Below, piece by piece: positions 19,083 through 29,081 of a stretch of 64,000 nt of DNA. Under the pieces are notes generated by a model. That model ran no database searches. It was not told where the DNA came from and saw only the letters and a list, made by a program, of their open reading frames with translations. The translations under genes and the position numbers were made by a program. Within the stretch, counting starts at the first letter, position 1. Each line of letters starts with the position of its first letter. The stretch covers positions 3,534,001-3,598,000 of the forward strand of contig OY762448.1 in assembly GCA_963665705.1 (NCBI GenBank), in the 5' to 3' direction. This DNA comes from Saccharicrinis sp963665705 (GTDB lineage: Bacteria > Bacteroidota > Bacteroidia > Bacteroidales > Marinilabiliaceae).

Positions 19083-22000
19083 ATGCGATCTGATTTACTT
19101 CTCATTTTTACAATATTTTATTTAATTAATTCTATTACTTCTTTTAGTCAGAAAAAGATGCTTTTTGATTATAATGAGGGTTTGAGTAATAGTTTAATAA
19201 ACGAAGTTTATCAAGATCATATTGGTTTTATATGGGTGGCTACCGAAGATGGATTAAATCGTTTTGATGGAATAAAGTTCAAATCCTTTGTTGAAAATCC
19301 GGAAGATAGTACAAGTTTAAAAGCCAATTTTATTACCTCTTTATTTGAAGATAGCAAAGGAAATTTTTGGATAGGTCAAATAAATGGATTACAAATATAT
19401 AAGCACAGTACTGAATCATTTGAAGAGATAAAAATTTTTATTAATGATAAACAAATTCACCCATATGTTAGTGATATAACCGAAGCTCTGAATGGTGATA
19501 TATGGATCACAACATCAGCTTTTGGATTAATTAAAATTGATCACACAGTTAGTAGATCTCGCTATTCAACCCGCTTAAATCAAAAACTTTGTAGTTTCTA
19601 CCTGGAATGCCTTTATCTTGATACAGAAGGCATATTATGGATTGGTTCCGATAACGATGGGATTAATACTTATCATTTAAATACCAATCAAATAAATACC
19701 TTTTCAAAAGGTGAAAATGCCCCCTTTCATCTTCCAAGTAATGATATCACAGATATTTGCGAAGATAAACAAGGCCATATATATATAGGAACGCTAAAAT
19801 CCGGACTTTTACAATACAACAAACAAGATCAGAGGTTAATATCCATTAAGTCAGATGATCCAAATGATAAAAACCTACCGGTAAAATCACTTTTAATAGA
19901 TTCGAGAAACAGGTTATGGGTAGGTACCGATGGTAAAGGATTAAGAAGATTAAATCAAAACACTGGTTTATTGGAAAAAATGCATCCTGGCAGTTCTTCT
20001 TTTGATTTCTCTAAATCAAAGATACATTCGATAATAGAAGATAATGTAGGTAATATATGGCTGGGAATTTTCCAAAAAGGATTGTATCTGTTTCCTGAAT
20101 CGAAAGAGCTTTTTAATCATTATGGATACAGGGCTTTTGGTGAGAATAGTATTGGTTCTAACTGTATTACCGCTCTGCACGGAAATAGTAACGATTTATG
20201 GATAGGAACTGATGGGGACGGAATATATCATATGGACAGAGAATCCCTGGTCATCCATCAGGTTAACTTAAGCAATACTGAGGGGAAAAATGAAGGAAAT
20301 AATGTATTGAGCCTTTACGATTCAAATGACAACTACCTTTGGATTGGTACATTTTTTAATGGCCTTTTACGTTATAACAAACACACCAGTCAATTAAAAA
20401 CCTTTAAAAATGATCCTTCAAATCCAAACTCTATCGTAAACGATAAAATAACAAGCATTAAACCCTTTACTGAAAATGAGCTTTGGTTAACCACACTTGG
20501 GGGAGGTATCTGTAGATTTAACACACAAACAGGTATTTTTAAAGCTGGACTAAATTGGCCGGATTCACTAAATCAGATGATCCCCAAATGGGTTAATGAT
20601 ATTTATATTGATCAGAAAAATGATGTTTGGATTGGCACTTATGATGGTTTAGTGCATGCCCAAACTCATAACAATGAATTAAAACTCTATTCTACTGAAA
20701 ATAATTTTCTGCCTCACAATATTGTTTACTGTATTGTTCCTGATTCAAATGGTAATATTTGGGTTGGTACATATGGTGGATTAGTACAAATTAAACTTAG
20801 CAATCTGCAATCTCAGGTTTTCACTACAAAAAATGGATTGAGTAGTAATACTATATGTGGGATTATTGAAGATGAAAACGAACAAATATGGATCAGTACT
20901 CACAATGGTTTAAATCGATACAATCCTGTGAAAGGTACATTTACTACATACTTTGCATCTGATGGATTACAAGCCAACGAGTTCTCACGAAATACAGTAT
21001 TCAGAGCAGATGATAATAAATTATTTTTTGGTGGTATAAACGGGATTTCTGAGGTTAAAAAAGATTACCTCAACTTTAAAAGGAGCATAAGAGATGTAAT
21101 GCTTACTGAGTTTAAGGTATTAAACAAACATGTAAATATTGGTCAGAAAACTGGCAAACACACTATACTTAATCGCTCTATTGTATTAGCTGACACGATT
21201 AGGTTAAAAGAAAAGGATAATGTTTTTTCTATTGGGTTTTCTTCAGTTGAATTAGCTAACCAAAGCAGAATATCCTACGAATATAAGATGGTAGGATTTG
21301 ATGAAAACTGGAATGTTAGTAACTCATTAAATAGAACAGCTACCTATACAAACCTAAATCATGGAATCTATCAATTTTATGTCAGGGGAGTAGATAAAAA
21401 GCAGTATTCAGCAGCCCGAAAACTCACTATTATTATATACCCACCCTGGTACAAAACCTTATGGGCCAGAATATTTTGGATTGCATTAATGTTTATCATA
21501 TCGTATACTATTATCTTATTTTATAAAGAAAAAGTATTGCGCTTAGAAGCTGAAAAAACGAACGAAACAAAAATGCAGTTTTTCATTAATATATCACATG
21601 AAATAAAAACACCACTAACGTTAATAATCGATCCTTTAGAGAAACTTTTACATAAAAAGAATAATGAAGAAACCCTTCGTTTATATAAAACGATGCATTT
21701 AAATGCCAACAGAATATTCAGGTTAGTTTGTCAATTATTAGACATACGAAAAATAGATAAAGGCCAGCTGTTAATCAAATTTCAAAAAACAAACTTATAT
21801 AGCTTTGTCAGAGAAGTTGCTCAATCATATGAGTTGATGGCTGAAAACAAAGGAATCAATTTTAATATCAATTGTAAAAAAGAAAATATTGAAGCATGGA
21901 TTGATCCTCTAAATTTTGAAAAGGTCATTCTTAATTTATTGTCCAATGCATTTAAATATACACCTACTGGGGGATCTATTACTATTGCAATAGATTCTAT

Positions 22001-23150
22001 TAATGAAAACAATAAGCACTCAGATGTATTTACTCACGCAAAGATTGATGTATCTGACACAGGTAATGGACTAAAAAAAGGAGACTTAGAAAAGATTTTT
22101 GAACGTTTTTATCAATCTACATCAAAAGACAATTTAAATATTACAGGAACAGGAATTGGTTTAAACTTATCCAGATCTTTAGTAGAACTCCATAAAGGAA
22201 AGTTATTTGCAGAAAACCGGGTCGATTCAACAGGTGCCAACTTTACTATTATCATTCCTTTGGATAATAAGCACCTACCTCAGCATGATCTTATATTGGA
22301 ACAAAATATATTACCAGCACCCAGCCTTAAATTTCCAATGGTTGAACCTACTTCATCAAACTCAAATCACGTATCAAAAAGCCCTAAATCAAACTATAAA
22401 TTAATGATTGTTGATGATGAAGAAGAAATCAGAAAATACTTACAACAAGAATTAAGTTCTACATATTCTGTTATTTCTTGTGTTAACGGGGTTGAAGCAA
22501 TGAACATTCTTCATGATAATAAACCAGACCTTATCATAAGTGATATAATGATGCCTGAAATGGATGGCATTACATTATGTAAAAAGATAAAAGGAAATAC
22601 TGAAACCAGTCATATTCCTGTCATATTATTGACAGCCTTATCTAAAGATGAAGATAGAGCTGAAGGAATAGAAACCGGAGCAGACATGTACTTGGTTAAA
22701 CCATTTAATAGTGATTTTTTAAAAAAGACAATTGCCAATTTACTTGAAAACAGAAGAAAGATTTATCAGCAGCTAGCCCTAAAGGGTGATTCGTTTAAAA
22801 TTGAGAATATTAAGCTTAAATCTCATGATGAAATACTCATGCAAAAAATTATGACAATAATTAAAGATAATATCTCAGATAGTAATTTAAACGTTGAAAT
22901 GCTTGCTGATGGAGTAGGTATTAGTCGTGTTCATATGCACCGTAAACTAAAGGAATTAACAAATCAATCGGCCCGCGACTTTATTAAAAACATACGCATG
23001 AAACAAGCAGCCTACATTTTAACCACAAAAAAAATGAATATTAGTGAGGTTGCCTATGCTGTGGGATATTCAAGCCTCCCTCACTTTTCAAATTCATTTA
23101 AATCATTTTATGGAGTTTCACCAAAAGAATATGCATTAAACAATAACTAA
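19083..23150 (+). CDS. hybrid two-component system regulator (HTCS) of the xylan locus
   Basis: A 1355-residue one-protein signalling system. In order: signal peptide; periplasmic double propeller of Reg_prop repeats (about 25-690, many IWIGT motifs); Y_Y_Y domain (about 713-787); one membrane helix (about 795-817); histidine kinase with H-box NISHEIKTPL (His839); ATPase domain (NLLSNAFKYTP, GTGIGLNLS); receiver with Asp1154 (ISDIMMPEMDG); C-terminal AraC-type DNA-binding domain. I chose ATG at 19083 because it starts a proper signal peptide; the upstream TTG at 19032 adds 17 unlikely residues. Its propeller should sense a xylan fragment and activate the divergent GH3-to-symporter operon. Ligand is inferred. 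Confidence 0.94.
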   Translation: MRSDLLLIFTIFYLINSITSFSQKKMLFDYNEGLSNSLINEVYQDHIGFIWVATEDGLNRFDGIKFKSFVENPEDSTSLKANFITSLFEDSKGNFWIGQINGLQIYKHSTESFEEIKIFINDKQIHPYVSDITEALNGDIWITTSAFGLIKIDHTVSRSRYSTRLNQKLCSFYLECLYLDTEGILWIGSDNDGINTYHLNTNQINTFSKGENAPFHLPSNDITDICEDKQGHIYIGTLKSGLLQYNKQDQRLISIKSDDPNDKNLPVKSLLIDSRNRLWVGTDGKGLRRLNQNTGLLEKMHPGSSSFDFSKSKIHSIIEDNVGNIWLGIFQKGLYLFPESKELFNHYGYRAFGENSIGSNCITALHGNSNDLWIGTDGDGIYHMDRESLVIHQVNLSNTEGKNEGNNVLSLYDSNDNYLWIGTFFNGLLRYNKHTSQLKTFKNDPSNPNSIVNDKITSIKPFTENELWLTTLGGGICRFNTQTGIFKAGLNWPDSLNQMIPKWVNDIYIDQKNDVWIGTYDGLVHAQTHNNELKLYSTENNFLPHNIVYCIVPDSNGNIWVGTYGGLVQIKLSNLQSQVFTTKNGLSSNTICGIIEDENEQIWISTHNGLNRYNPVKGTFTTYFASDGLQANEFSRNTVFRADDNKLFFGGINGISEVKKDYLNFKRSIRDVMLTEFKVLNKHVNIGQKTGKHTILNRSIVLADTIRLKEKDNVFSIGFSSVELANQSRISYEYKMVGFDENWNVSNSLNRTATYTNLNHGIYQFYVRGVDKKQYSAARKLTIIIYPPWYKTLWARIFWIALMFIISYTIILFYKEKVLRLEAEKTNETKMQFFINISHEIKTPLTLIIDPLEKLLHKKNNEETLRLYKTMHLNANRIFRLVCQLLDIRKIDKGQLLIKFQKTNLYSFVREVAQSYELMAENKGINFNINCKKENIEAWIDPLNFEKVILNLLSNAFKYTPTGGSITIAIDSINENNKHSDVFTHAKIDVSDTGNGLKKGDLEKIFERFYQSTSKDNLNITGTGIGLNLSRSLVELHKGKLFAENRVDSTGANFTIIIPLDNKHLPQHDLILEQNILPAPSLKFPMVEPTSSNSNHVSKSPKSNYKLMIVDDEEEIRKYLQQELSSTYSVISCVNGVEAMNILHDNKPDLIISDIMMPEMDGITLCKKIKGNTETSHIPVILLTALSKDEDRAEGIETGADMYLVKPFNSDFLKKTIANLLENRRKIYQQLALKGDSFKIENIKLKSHDEILMQKIMTIIKDNISDSNLNVEMLADGVGISRVHMHRKLKELTNQSARDFIKNIRMKQAAYILTTKKMNISEVAYAVGYSSLPHFSNSFKSFYGVSPKEYALNNN

Positions 23151-23152
23151 TT

Positions 23153-23187
23153 AAGGATAACATAAAAACATCCTTCTTTAGTTTTTT
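23153..23187 (+). terminator. terminator after the HTCS gene
   Basis: AAGGAT (23153-23158) pairs with ATCCTT (23170-23175), followed by CTTTAGTTTTTTAT on the plus strand. The stem is short, but the T-rich tail is good. It overlaps the last codons of the convergent gene that ends at 23178. Confidence 0.5.
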
Positions 23188-24155
23188 ATATAATCATCAA
23201 TATTATTGGCATCAACAATGTAAGGTTCAAACAATAAGGCATCAACATTTTTTTTTCTATTATTAACCTGTCCGTTAATCCCTTTATCTTTAATTCCGGT
23301 ATTTATTTTCTCAACTAAATCAACTAAACCAAAAGCTAAGTCTTTTATTGGTTTATTCACGGTCATATTAACTTCATTATTCCTTATTGATTCTCCTAAA
23401 TCATCAGAATAATCCTGAGCTGTAATTATAGTTTCCTGAGGATTGCGTTCATATTCCTTTAGAGCATCTGCAACTGCTAACGCTAGTGATGTATTACATG
23501 CCAAAACTACATCCAAATCCCCGGTAAAATATTTAACTACTTTTGTAAAATCATATTTTGCCACATCATATGACCATCCTTCTACAAAATCTTTAAATAC
23601 CAGATTATAATCGTTATTACTATTTTCCTTATTAAAAACGCGTTCAATACCATCTTTAACCATAATGGCATTAGCATCATTACTATCTCCATATAAAAAC
23701 ACAACATTACCACTATTTATTCTTGAGAAAGCATAATTGGCCATCATCTCTCCTACTTTATAATAATCAAAGGATACAATGTAATCCAGATCACAATTCT
23801 GGATCAATCTATCATAAGCCACAATTGGAATATCATTATCATTTGCGATCCTTACAATTTGTGCAGCACTATTTTGGTTGGCAGCCACAATTACTAAGAC
23901 ATCTACCTCCTGTTCTATTAATTCTCTGGCTTGTTCTACTTGCACGTCAGCACTCCCATTGGCATCTTTAAAAATAACTTTAAATCCTTTTTCTTTACTC
24001 CTTTGTTTAATGTAATTTACATCTTCGTTCCACCTGACTTTCTCTAAAGAATGTATTAGAAATCCAAAGGTTAAATCAGATTTACTTTTATTGGTTTGAC
24101 ATGAGTTTAAACTAATAAACACAATGATTAACAGACTATAAAACTTGATATTCAT
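23178..24155 (-). CDS. orphan sugar-binding lipoprotein, XylF-type periplasmic-binding fold
   Basis: A 325-residue lipoprotein (ISLNSC, Cys19) of the periplasmic-binding-protein type I family closest in pattern to D-xylose-binding proteins: DANGSADVQVEQARELIEQE, VDVLVIVAANQNSA, PIVAYDRLI and SFDYYKVGEMMA all match XylF-type blocks. No ABC permease or ATPase gene is near. It is encoded tail to tail with the xylan HTCS, 27 bases apart. Without transporter partners it may be a periplasmic sensor that presents xylose or a xylo-oligosaccharide to a kinase, as XylFII does for LytS in clostridia. That role is inference; a distant transporter is the alternative. Confidence 0.82.
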   Translation of the reverse strand: MNIKFYSLLIIVFISLNSCQTNKSKSDLTFGFLIHSLEKVRWNEDVNYIKQRSKEKGFKVIFKDANGSADVQVEQARELIEQEVDVLVIVAANQNSAAQIVRIANDNDIPIVAYDRLIQNCDLDYIVSFDYYKVGEMMANYAFSRINSGNVVFLYGDSNDANAIMVKDGIERVFNKENSNNDYNLVFKDFVEGWSYDVAKYDFTKVVKYFTGDLDVVLACNTSLALAVADALKEYERNPQETIITAQDYSDDLGESIRNNEVNMTVNKPIKDLAFGLVDLVEKINTGIKDKGINGQVNNRKKNVDALLFEPYIVDANNIDDYIKN

Positions 24156-24232
24156 AGGGCAAATAATATTACTTATTAAGTTTTTATTTTATTGGGAGGA
24201 TTAAAATAATAATTAACATTTCGTTATACGGA

Positions 24233-24423
24233 GCAAACAAAATTTTGTTCGCCTATCCCAACACCAAATGATATGATTATGCCTGAAGAATTGCGTGTGA
24301 AAATATAAAAATATTCTAAAAGGTTATATAACATTTTCCTTGATAAAATATTTATTTAAAATCTGACACCATTTTTAGTTTTAAAACTAAAGTGTATAGT
24401 AACAATGTTTGTAGAAAATGGTG
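24233..24423. repeat. palindromes in the gap between sugar-binding protein and GH2 genes
   Basis: The 406-base gap 24156-24561 contains no gene I can support. It holds a near-perfect 20-base palindrome (GCAAACAAAATTTTGTTCGC, 24233-24252), an 18-base perfect palindrome TTTAGTTTTAAAACTAAA (24374-24391), and a pair CACCATTTT (24367-24375) / AAAATGGTG (24415-24423). They may be operators or ends of neighbouring transcripts; nothing shows which. Confidence 0.4.
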
Positions 24424-24561
24424 GAAATAAAACAGCGAGGTCAGGGTGAAAATGAGCAAAGTATGTATTGTCAGAACATAAAAAACACCCTCAAATAATT
24501 ATAAAAAAGGTTTGCTCCTATTAAAATTACGAACAAACCATTCCTTTAATAATCTAAATTG

Positions 24562-27306
24562 TTAATCTACTTTAATATTTAATTCTGCAGATTTTAATTC
24601 ATTTGAATTTGCCTTTAATACAATATTTCCTGATTTTTCTGAAGATTGAATAATAACTTGAGCCTTACCGTTAAATAACTTACGTTTCCATAGCTTAGCT
24701 TTAATCAGTATCTGAATAACTCCTGGCTGTTTATTAGGATTATCCCAAGTGTTTTTAGGTTTTAATGGTTCTCCGACTATGGTTATGGTATTTGTACCTT
24801 GTTTTAAATAGTCATTATTTATAACAAATTCTGCAGGACCTTTTGATTGTAATACATTTTCTGAAATCGGATAGCCATTAATAAATATACTTTGCTCCTC
24901 AGAAACGAATTTATAAAACCATTTTAATTGTTGATTTTCCTCTGGTTTTTCTTCCAATTCAAACGAGGTAATCAATGTATTTTTACCATCAACTGAGTCT
25001 GTAGAAACATCTGGCAACAGGATTTGTTTGTAATCGTCGATAAACTTTTCCTTTTCTAAAGATGTTGGATTACCATTACCAACTCCAATGATTTTACCTG
25101 ATCCCTCAATTTCAAACTCAATTAAATGATTCGCTGTTGGTATAGCATTACCTTTTTTATCTTTTACTTCAACTGTAACCACAGACACATCCTTATTATC
25201 TGCTTTCAAAACTATTTTACTTGCCGATAATGAAACTGTTTTTGCTTCATTAGTTGTTGAAATAGATGAAGTAAAGATTTTATTGTTATTTATATAGGCA
25301 TAAGCTTTAATAGTACCTGGCTGGTATGGAACCTTCCATTCTAAATGACCGTTTAATTCCATTATTTTCTTTCCCAATAATTTTCCATTTAACTCCAGCT
25401 CCACTTCTTCTGCATTACTATATACCCATACATCAATAGTGTCACCTTCTTTTCCTTTCCAATTCCAATGAGGCAAAATATGTAAAACAGGTTCATCCTG
25501 CCACCAGGATTTTAAATAATACACATTGTCTTTAGGAAAACCACACAAATCCATCATTCCAAAATAAGATGTAACTGAAGGCCATGCATAAGGTGTTGGT
25601 TCTCCACGATAATCAAAGCCTGTCCAGATAAACATACCAGAAAGATAATCCCTCTCAGCATAGTGTTTCCATCCTTTTTCAATTGAATACCAATTTTCAC
25701 GAGGCTCTCTATCATATGCTGCTTTATAATGTTTTTCATCATCGTCGAAATAGATACCACGTGTGGCATAAGTTGAACCTTCCTCTGTTCCTATTGAAGG
25801 CTGATAAGGAAACATTTCATGATGCTTATCTGTATTCCACTGTCCTAAATAATTATATCCTACAACTTCAACAACACTTGATATTCCATTATTACAACCA
25901 CCGCTAATAGCCACATTAATTTGTCGTGAAGGATCCAGATTTTGAGCAAACTTTTGCATTGTAGGCGTAATTTGCTCTCCAATAATATTACATTCTATTC
26001 CCCACTCTTCATTTCCTAAAGACCAAATAATTACAGAAGGATGATTTCGATCTCTTTTCATTACCCTTTCCATTTCATGTAAAGCGTAATCAGTGGTACC
26101 CATTAAACGGTTTTCGTCAATCACTAAAATCCCCATTTCATCACATAACTGTAAAAGTTCAGGTGTTGGTGGATTATGAGAACTTCGATAAGCATTACAA
26201 CCAAAATTTTTAAGTTGTTGTAAACGCCAACGAATTAACTCATCCGGAATAGCACATCCTACTCCTGCATGATCCTGATGGTTGTTTGTTCCTTTTAGTT
26301 TTATATGTTCTCCATTTAAAAAGAAACCTTTGTCAGCATCGAAATATACAGTTCTGACTCCAAAATTTGTTTTATACTCATCTATTATTCTATCTCCTGA
26401 TGTTATCTGCGTTTTCAGTGTATATAAATAAGGATCTTTTAATGACCACAATCTTGGTTTATTAAAAATCAAACTGTCTTTATGTTCACCCTTTGCCATG
26501 GAAAGAATACGATGAGCATCAGAATGTACAGATCCTATAATAGTTCCTTTATCATCTAATAACTGATGCGTAATACTATATTTATATTTTTCTTTTCCCC
26601 GGTTATCAATTTCTGTTTGTATAAATATACTTGCGTTATCATCATCAACATTTGTGTAAACAAAAATCCCATCCTTTGGAATATGCAAATCCGGTGTCTT
26701 TCGAAGCCAAACATGACGGTAAATACCGGCTCCTTCATAATACCAACCTTCTTCCAACGTAACATCAGCACGCACGGCAACTACATTTTCACCATCATAA
26801 TTCAATACATCGGTAATATTAAAACTAAAGCTCTGATATCCACTAGGCTCATTACCTAAATAGTACCCATTTACCCATACTTTTGCACCTCGAGAAACGC
26901 CATCAAAATCAAGAAAAATTTGTTTTCCATAATCCTCTTTTCTGATCGTAAATGATTTTCTATACCAACCTACCGAGACATCAGGAAACCCGGGACCTAC
27001 GGCCTTATATCCATGACTATGACTTCCTTTGGCATCAAAAGGCATTTCAACAGCCCAATCATGAGGTAAATCAATAGGTCTCCATGCTCTATCATCGAAA
27101 TCTTTTGAAGCCGCACCATCACCAAAACCTGCTTTTGCTATATATGAAAAATAGCCTGTCCCGGTATTAAAGTCCTTTGTTTTATCAAAAGGATGGCCCA
27201 AAGCAAAAGACCATCCTTTATCAAAACACACTCTTTCTCTATATGATTGGGCATATCCTGAATACCCCAACCATAATAAAATAAAAACAACTAAATTTCT
27301 TCTCAT
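24562..27306 (-). CDS. GH2 beta-glycosidase (beta-galactosidase-like), secreted
   Basis: A 914-residue GH2 enzyme with signal peptide ending GYAQ. Domain order: sugar-binding jelly roll (about 30-200, DLPHDWAVEMPF), immunoglobulin-like domain (about 205-310), TIM barrel (about 315-610) with acid/base Glu433 in SLGNEEWG and nucleophile Glu508 in GTEEGST, then DUF4982-type and invasin-like C-terminal domains. GH2 covers several activities and the sequence does not decide between galactosidase, glucuronidase and others; a role on xylan or pectin side chains is likely from context. Its ATG overlaps the stop codon of the upstream acetylesterase by one base (TAATG), so translation is coupled. Confidence 0.9.
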   Translation of the reverse strand: MRRNLVVFILLWLGYSGYAQSYRERVCFDKGWSFALGHPFDKTKDFNTGTGYFSYIAKAGFGDGAASKDFDDRAWRPIDLPHDWAVEMPFDAKGSHSHGYKAVGPGFPDVSVGWYRKSFTIRKEDYGKQIFLDFDGVSRGAKVWVNGYYLGNEPSGYQSFSFNITDVLNYDGENVVAVRADVTLEEGWYYEGAGIYRHVWLRKTPDLHIPKDGIFVYTNVDDDNASIFIQTEIDNRGKEKYKYSITHQLLDDKGTIIGSVHSDAHRILSMAKGEHKDSLIFNKPRLWSLKDPYLYTLKTQITSGDRIIDEYKTNFGVRTVYFDADKGFFLNGEHIKLKGTNNHQDHAGVGCAIPDELIRWRLQQLKNFGCNAYRSSHNPPTPELLQLCDEMGILVIDENRLMGTTDYALHEMERVMKRDRNHPSVIIWSLGNEEWGIECNIIGEQITPTMQKFAQNLDPSRQINVAISGGCNNGISSVVEVVGYNYLGQWNTDKHHEMFPYQPSIGTEEGSTYATRGIYFDDDEKHYKAAYDREPRENWYSIEKGWKHYAERDYLSGMFIWTGFDYRGEPTPYAWPSVTSYFGMMDLCGFPKDNVYYLKSWWQDEPVLHILPHWNWKGKEGDTIDVWVYSNAEEVELELNGKLLGKKIMELNGHLEWKVPYQPGTIKAYAYINNNKIFTSSISTTNEAKTVSLSASKIVLKADNKDVSVVTVEVKDKKGNAIPTANHLIEFEIEGSGKIIGVGNGNPTSLEKEKFIDDYKQILLPDVSTDSVDGKNTLITSFELEEKPEENQQLKWFYKFVSEEQSIFINGYPISENVLQSKGPAEFVINNDYLKQGTNTITIVGEPLKPKNTWDNPNKQPGVIQILIKAKLWKRKLFNGKAQVIIQSSEKSGNIVLKANSNELKSAELNIKVD

Positions 27307-28730
27307 TATAATGAGTGTTTTATTTTATACCATTCTTCTGTTGTAAAACTAGAAGCTGGTAAATTATCGTTATTAAATAATTTTAATGTAGCTGTATTTG
27401 TCCATCCTAAACGAACATAAACAGGCTCTTTTACTTTATTTGATGATACAATTACCTTTTCATTTTTAATCACTGCCTTCGCGTGATACCATTTTAAATC
27501 AGCGCCTGCTACTTCAAACATCTCCAACTCTTTTTCGGAGCAATATAATCCATCGCTATAATCAAACGAAACCTCAACTTTATTTCCATCTACCCTATAA
27601 TCTTTAAACAAAGGACCTGATAATGGGTACTCTTTTAATCCATAAGTTTGATTTAAAACAGAAGAAGCAAATCGCATTCCTGCATCCACCTTATTTCTAG
27701 GATGAATATCAGTAGTATCACCAATATCACTTAAAATAACCATGTTTGCATTAGAAATTCTATTAAGTGCTCTTCGCTGTGCATCACGCACTTCAACACC
27801 ACTTGTTTTTAAATAATCTTTATATGGTGCAATTTGAGCATAATGAAATGCAAAATTAGTTTTGAACTCTTCACGCCAGCTTTTTACTAATTCTTCAAGC
27901 ATATCTGTATACGCATATGCATTATCAACATTAGCCTCCCCTTGATACCATAATACTCCTTTAATGGCAAATGGTATAATTGGAGCTATCATAGAATTAA
28001 AAGTATAACCTGGTTTATTCGGTGCCCATGGAAAATAGGGAACCTTATTGGCGGCATCACTTAACTCCTGACTGGCTTGAATCTTCTCTGTAGGAATCCA
28101 TGCTTCCACTGGAGTTCCTCCCCAATTTGAACTAATTATTCCTACCGGAACTTTTAAATTTTGATTTAATTCACGACCAAAAAAATACCCTATAGCACTA
28201 AAATCTTTCATTGTTTCCGGAGTACACTTTACCCATTCTCCTTCAACATCAATACATCTATAAGGCGAAGTACGCCAATTAACATGAAATAATCTTAATT
28301 CTTCATGTGTTGCATTTTTAACTTCCTCTTCGCTATTAATAAATCCATAGCTTGCACACCATTCCATATTTGACTGACCAGAACATAACCAAACTTCGCC
28401 CATCAAAATATCATCAATGGTAACCGTATTGTAACCCTGAATAGTTATTTTGTGTGGTCCTCCTGCTTTTGGAGTATGTAACATAAAACTCCAATGCCCA
28501 TTTTGATTAACTACAGTTTTTAATGTATCTGAAGTCCACGAAGTAGTAACTTTTACCTCTTCGAAAGGCTTTCCCCATCCCCATAACTTTTCATCGGAGT
28601 TTTGTTGCATCACCATATGATTTCCAAAGATGGACGGCAATGCGACTTTTGCTTGTAAACTATTACTTGTGATAAATAATAAAAGTAAGATAAAAACAAC
28701 GTTTATTCTTTTAAAAGATTTAATGTTCAT
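27306..28730 (-). CDS. secreted carbohydrate acetylesterase, sialate-O-acetylesterase (SASA) family
   Basis: A 474-residue SGNH-type esterase with signal peptide ending LQAKV. The nucleophile is Ser120 in CSGQSNMEW; WYQGEANV is the conserved block of the family; the Asp/His pair is in DTTDIHPRNK. Family members remove acetyl groups from sialic acids, and related Bacteroidota enzymes deacetylate xylan or pectin. Beside a xylan locus, deacetylation of xylan is the best guess. First gene of a two-gene operon with GH2, preceded by a promoter that shares a block with the GH3 promoter, which ties it to the same regulon. Confidence 0.88.
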   Translation of the reverse strand: MNIKSFKRINVVFILLLLFITSNSLQAKVALPSIFGNHMVMQQNSDEKLWGWGKPFEEVKVTTSWTSDTLKTVVNQNGHWSFMLHTPKAGGPHKITIQGYNTVTIDDILMGEVWLCSGQSNMEWCASYGFINSEEEVKNATHEELRLFHVNWRTSPYRCIDVEGEWVKCTPETMKDFSAIGYFFGRELNQNLKVPVGIISSNWGGTPVEAWIPTEKIQASQELSDAANKVPYFPWAPNKPGYTFNSMIAPIIPFAIKGVLWYQGEANVDNAYAYTDMLEELVKSWREEFKTNFAFHYAQIAPYKDYLKTSGVEVRDAQRRALNRISNANMVILSDIGDTTDIHPRNKVDAGMRFASSVLNQTYGLKEYPLSGPLFKDYRVDGNKVEVSFDYSDGLYCSEKELEMFEVAGADLKWYHAKAVIKNEKVIVSSNKVKEPVYVRLGWTNTATLKLFNNDNLPASSFTTEEWYKIKHSL

Positions 28731-28834
28731 TTGTTTAAAATTTGATTTTATAGACTGATTTTATGATTAACAAAAATACAAATCCTTAATCTCCCATATT
28801 TGTATTATTACTTCGTTTTATAATATGATATAAA

Positions 28835-28866
28835 CAAATGTACATTTAGAGGACTATTAGGGGCAT
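28835..28866 (-). promoter_or_regulatory. promoter of the acetylesterase/GH2 operon, shared block
   Basis: Minus-strand -7 TACATTTG (complement 28835-28842) lies 105 bases upstream of the start codon. GGGGCAT (28860-28866, plus strand) sits where -33 should be. The region from the -7 box through the GGGG aligns with 18885-18920 before GH3 (AAATGTAC, then ATT.AG, CTATT, GGGG and AT). Same spacing and same strand relation to the gene suggest co-regulation by the xylan HTCS. Beyond it are TTTACATATGGG (28876-28887) and two GCATTAC repeats (from 28912). Confidence 0.6.
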
Positions 28867-29014
28867 ATTAAAATGTTTACATATGGGTGTAAAAATGTTA
28901 ACTCTGAAAACGCATTACATTAAATGCATTACGCTTATGCTACTTAGTTTACTGAATCACAATATATTTATGTTAAAATAATAAAATCATGTATTATTAA
29001 AACTTAATTAATTT

Positions 29015-29022
29015 TATCTTTG
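29015..29022 (+). promoter_or_regulatory. -7 element upstream of modD-like gene
   Basis: TATCTTTG matches TAnnTTTG exactly, about 60 bases before the start codon on the same strand. No convincing -33 TTTG is present at the expected distance, so this is a moderate call. Confidence 0.45.
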
Positions 29023-29081
29023 ATATTCATTTACATTGAGATTATTCTCTTTTTATTTATGGAGTATTTAAAGATTTACCT

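Noticed and set aside
19032..19083. An earlier TTG start for the xylan HTCS
   Set aside because: It would place 17 extra residues before a good signal peptide; ATG at 19083 fits better.
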